Shown here: piece by piece, positions 4,543-6,970 of the stretch
Layout: each line of letters opens with the position of its first letter
Position numbering within the stretch: position 1 is the first letter of the stretch
Source of the DNA: Eubacteriales bacterium
GTDB taxonomy: Bacteria; Bacillota; Clostridia; Acetivibrionales; STF1-152
DNA: 6,970 nt
Assembly (NCBI GenBank): GCA_028703215.1
Contig: JAQVNH010000054.1
Location: 1-6,970 of the forward strand
Reading direction: 5' to 3'
The notes under the pieces: model-generated
The model's database searches: none
What the model was told of the DNA's origin: nothing
What the model saw: the letters and a program-made list of their open reading frames with translations, nothing else
Position numbers and translations under genes: made by a program

Positions 4543-6970
4543 TTATCTGTGAGTTATCGCAGCCTGAGCCGCGGCCAGTCTTGCTATAGGCACGCGGAAA
4601 GGCGAACAGGATACATAATCCAGCCCGATTTCATGGCAGAATTCAATCGAATAAGGATCTCCGCCATGTTCTCCGCAGATACCGAGCTTGATATGGGGTC
4701 TTGCCGCTTTGCCAAGCTCGACTGCCATCTTCATGAGCTTTCCGACTCCTGTTCTGTCAAGTCTGGCTGTCGGATCAGACTCAAATATCTTCTTCTGGTA
4801 ATAATCTTCCAGTATTCTGCCTGCATCGTCTCGGCTTAGTCCGTAAGTCATTTGGGTAAGATCATTTGTTCCGAATGAGAAGAACTCGGCTTCCTTTGCT
4901 ATCTCGTCTGCTGTCAGAGCGGCTCTGGGTATCTCTATCATAGTCCCTACCATGTATTTCAATTCGATCCCCGATCCTTTTATTATCTTATCCGCGGTCG
5001 AAACGATTATATCCTTTACATAGTTGAGTTCCTTGATATCGCAGACAAGCGGGATCATGATTTCGGGAGTCACGCCAATACCTCTCCTGTTGACATTGAT
5101 AGCCGCTTCAATAATAGCCCTGGTCTGCATTTCAGCAATTTCCGGGTAGGAAACAGCCAGCCTGCATCCTCTGTGACCCAGCATCGGATTGATTTCCTTG
5201 AGATTTTCAACGATGTTCAACAAATCACCGGGTTTCATATCAAGAACTTCTGCAAGCGCTTTGACATCTGCCGGCTCGTGAGGTAAAAATTCGTGTAGAG
5301 GAGGATCAAGAAGCCTGATAGTAACAGGCATTCCCTTCATCTCGGCATATATCTCCTCGAAATCGCCTCTTTGCATCGGAAGGATTTTATTCAGAGCTTT
5401 TACCCGCTGTTCGACAGTACCCGCAACGATCATTTCTCTCATTGCCATAATTCTGTCCGGTTCAAAGAACATGTGCTCGGTTCTGCAGAGCCCGATACCT
5501 TCAGCTCCGAATTTTACAGAATTTCGGGCATCCTTTTTTGTGTCGGCATTGGTTCTCACTTTTAACTTTCTTATTGAGTCAGCCCATTCCATCATAGTTG
5601 AAAAATCCCCCGTCATTTCAGGTTCTACAGTGGAAATTTTTTGTCCGTATACATTCCCGGTCGACCCGTCAAGAGAGATCCAGTCGCCTTCCATATACTT
5701 TTTACCGTCTTTGCTTATAAAATATTTTTCTTCAGAATTTATTTTCACTTCACTGCATCCTGCGATACAGCATCTGCCCATTCCTCTGGCGACAACGGCA
5801 GCATGCGAAGTCATTCCTCCCCTGCCTGTCAGAATGCCTTCTGCGACATGCATCCCTTCGATGTCCTCCGGAGAAGTTTCAAGCCTTACCAATATCACCT
5901 TTTCTCCCGCCTTGCCCGCGTTTACTGCTTCTTCCGCATTGAAACAGACCTTCCCTGTCGCAGCTCCCGGCGAAGCAGGCAATCCTTTTGCAATCGGCTG
6001 AATTATTTTTATTTGCTTCGGGTCAAAGTTAGGATGAAGAAGAGTATCCAGCTGTTTCGGATCAATTTTCATTATTGCCTCTTCTTTTGTGAGCATTCCC
6101 TCTGCGACCAGATCAACAGCAACCTTCACGGCAGCAGCGGCCGTTCTTTTTCCGTTTCTTGTCTGGAGCATGAACAATTGGCCTTTTTCGATAGTGAACT
6201 CCATGTCCTGCATGTCCTTGTAGTGCTTTTCAAGAGTTTCGGCAATATCGACAAACCGGTCATACAGAGCCGGGTTTATTTCATTGAGTTTTTCGATCGT
6301 CTGCGGAGTCCTTATTCCCGCGACCACATCCTCGCCCTGAGCATTCATCAGGAACTCTCCGTAAAGTTTTTTCTCGCCCGTCGACGGATTACGGGTAAAT
6401 GCGACACCGGTTCCCGAATCGTCGCCCATATTTCCGTACACCATTTCCTGGATGTTTACTGCGGTGCCCCATTCAGACGAAATATCGTTCAGTCTCCTGT
6501 ATACGATAGCTCTGGGGTTGTCCCATGAACTGAATACCGCTTTTACAGATTCCATCAGCTGAACACGCGGGTCCTGGGGAAATTCAGACTTCAATTCCTC
6601 TTTGTAGAATTCCTTATAACGCCTGACCACTTCCTTTAAATTATCCGCTGTCAGATCCGTATCGTTTGCCGCGCTGTTTTCGGATTTTACAGATTGAAGG
6701 ATTTTTTCAAACCTGGGTTTTGACAGACCCATGACAACATCTCCGAACATCTGAATAAACCTTCTGTAACTGTCATACGCAAACCTTGCGTTGTTTGTAA
6801 GCTTTGCAAGACCTTCAACGACCACGTCATTCATACCCAGATTAAGAATGGTATCCATCATGCCCGGCATGGAAACCTTTGCGCCTGACCGGACTGAAAC
6901 CAGCAGAGGATTTTGCACATCGCCGAATTTCTTTCCGATACTTTTCTCCATAACTTCCAAAACGGAATAT
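4543..6970 (-). CDS. ppdK: pyruvate, phosphate dikinase, N-terminus beyond window edge
   Basis: Cytoplasmic enzyme that interconverts pyruvate + ATP + Pi and PEP + AMP + PPi. In anaerobes it commonly works in glycolysis with PPi as a by-product or substrate, or supplies PEP. The frame is open to the right edge (YSVLEVMEKSIGKKFGD), so the TTG at 6960 is not the start; about 70 residues are missing compared with the 874-residue Clostridium symbiosum enzyme. Numbering from 6960: the ATP-grasp region includes LLVSVRSGAKVSMPGMMDT (19-37), GTGVAFTRNPSTGEK (183-197) and MEFTIEKG...FMLQTRNGKRT (253-273). The swivelling phosphohistidine domain has GGMTSHAAVVARGMG with catalytic H386. The C-terminal PEP/pyruvate barrel has RTNADT (469-474), GLCRTEHMFF (490-499), LDPPLHEFLPH (551-561), GHRGCRLAV (595-603), FFSFGTNDLTQ (693-703) and GICGEHGGDP with catalytic C762. 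No frameshift or missing key residue. Stop is TAA. Confidence 0.96.
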   Translation of the reverse strand, partial: YSVLEVMEKSIGKKFGDVQNPLLVSVRSGAKVSMPGMMDTILNLGMNDVVVEGLAKLTNNARFAYDSYRRFIQMFGDVVMGLSKPRFEKILQSVKSENSAANDTDLTADNLKEVVRRYKEFYKEELKSEFPQDPRVQLMESVKAVFSSWDNPRAIVYRRLNDISSEWGTAVNIQEMVYGNMGDDSGTGVAFTRNPSTGEKKLYGEFLMNAQGEDVVAGIRTPQTIEKLNEINPALYDRFVDIAETLEKHYKDMQDMEFTIEKGQLFMLQTRNGKRTAAAAVKVAVDLVAEGMLTKEEAIMKIDPKQLDTLLHPNFDPKQIKIIQPIAKGLPASPGAATGKVCFNAEEAVNAGKAGEKVILVRLETSPEDIEGMHVAEGILTGRGGMTSHAAVVARGMGRCCIAGCSEVKINSEEKYFISKDGKKYMEGDWISLDGSTGNVYGQKISTVEPEMTGDFSTMMEWADSIRKLKVRTNADTKKDARNSVKFGAEGIGLCRTEHMFFEPDRIMAMREMIVAGTVEQRVKALNKILPMQRGDFEEIYAEMKGMPVTIRLLDPPLHEFLPHEPADVKALAEVLDMKPGDLLNIVENLKEINPMLGHRGCRLAVSYPEIAEMQTRAIIEAAINVNRRGIGVTPEIMIPLVCDIKELNYVKDIIVSTADKIIKGSGIELKYMVGTMIEIPRAALTADEIAKEAEFFSFGTNDLTQMTYGLSRDDAGRILEDYYQKKIFESDPTARLDRTGVGKLMKMAVELGKAARPHIKLGICGEHGGDPYSIEFCHEIGLDYVSCSPFRVPIARLAAAQAAITHR

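Noticed and set aside
5641..6528. Long plus-strand open frame (295 codons) opposite ppdK, and a second at 5471-6001
   Set aside because: Both lie antisense to well conserved ppdK sequence, and their translations resemble no family. They are shadows of the real gene.

Overview
The window looks like a piece of chromosome from a low-to-moderate GC anaerobic Firmicute, most likely Clostridia. This rests on the Clostridia-like ribosomal protein S20, a pyruvate phosphate dikinase that closely resembles the clostridial enzyme, a short LUD-domain protein of the clostridial type, and strong GGAGG-type ribosome binding sites. The placement is inferred from remembered family sequences, not from a search. 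All genes are housekeeping or central-metabolism genes. I see no CRISPR array, prophage, insertion sequence, tRNA or rRNA gene.

Layout from left to right: (1) 1-1174, plus strand, the C-terminal two thirds of glutaminyl-tRNA synthetase (glnS), cut by the window edge. (2) 1224-3218, minus strand, NAD-dependent DNA ligase (ligA), full length and collinear with the family but split by one in-frame TGA (2273-2271) at the boundary between the nucleotidyltransferase and OB domains. (3) 3219-3405, a divergent promoter region between ligA and rpsT. (4) 3406-3675, plus strand, rpsT. (5) 3692-3721, a perfect 30-bp palindromic terminator that can serve both convergent genes. (6) 3815-4414, minus strand, a LUD-domain protein starting at GTG. 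(7) 4472-4526, two adjacent hairpins built from the same GGGACAA/TTGTCCC arms, resembling a REP-like repeat element. (8) 4543-6970, minus strand, pyruvate phosphate dikinase (ppdK), missing about 70 N-terminal residues beyond the right edge.

The genes do not form one pathway. glnS and rpsT serve translation, ligA serves replication and repair, and ppdK interconverts pyruvate and phosphoenolpyruvate. ppdK and the LUD gene lie in the same direction 128 bp apart and may be co-transcribed through the hairpin pair. I see no convincing new multi-gene system. The two points most worth a second look are the lone nonsense codon in an otherwise well preserved, normally essential ligase gene, and the double-hairpin repeat between ppdK and the LUD gene.
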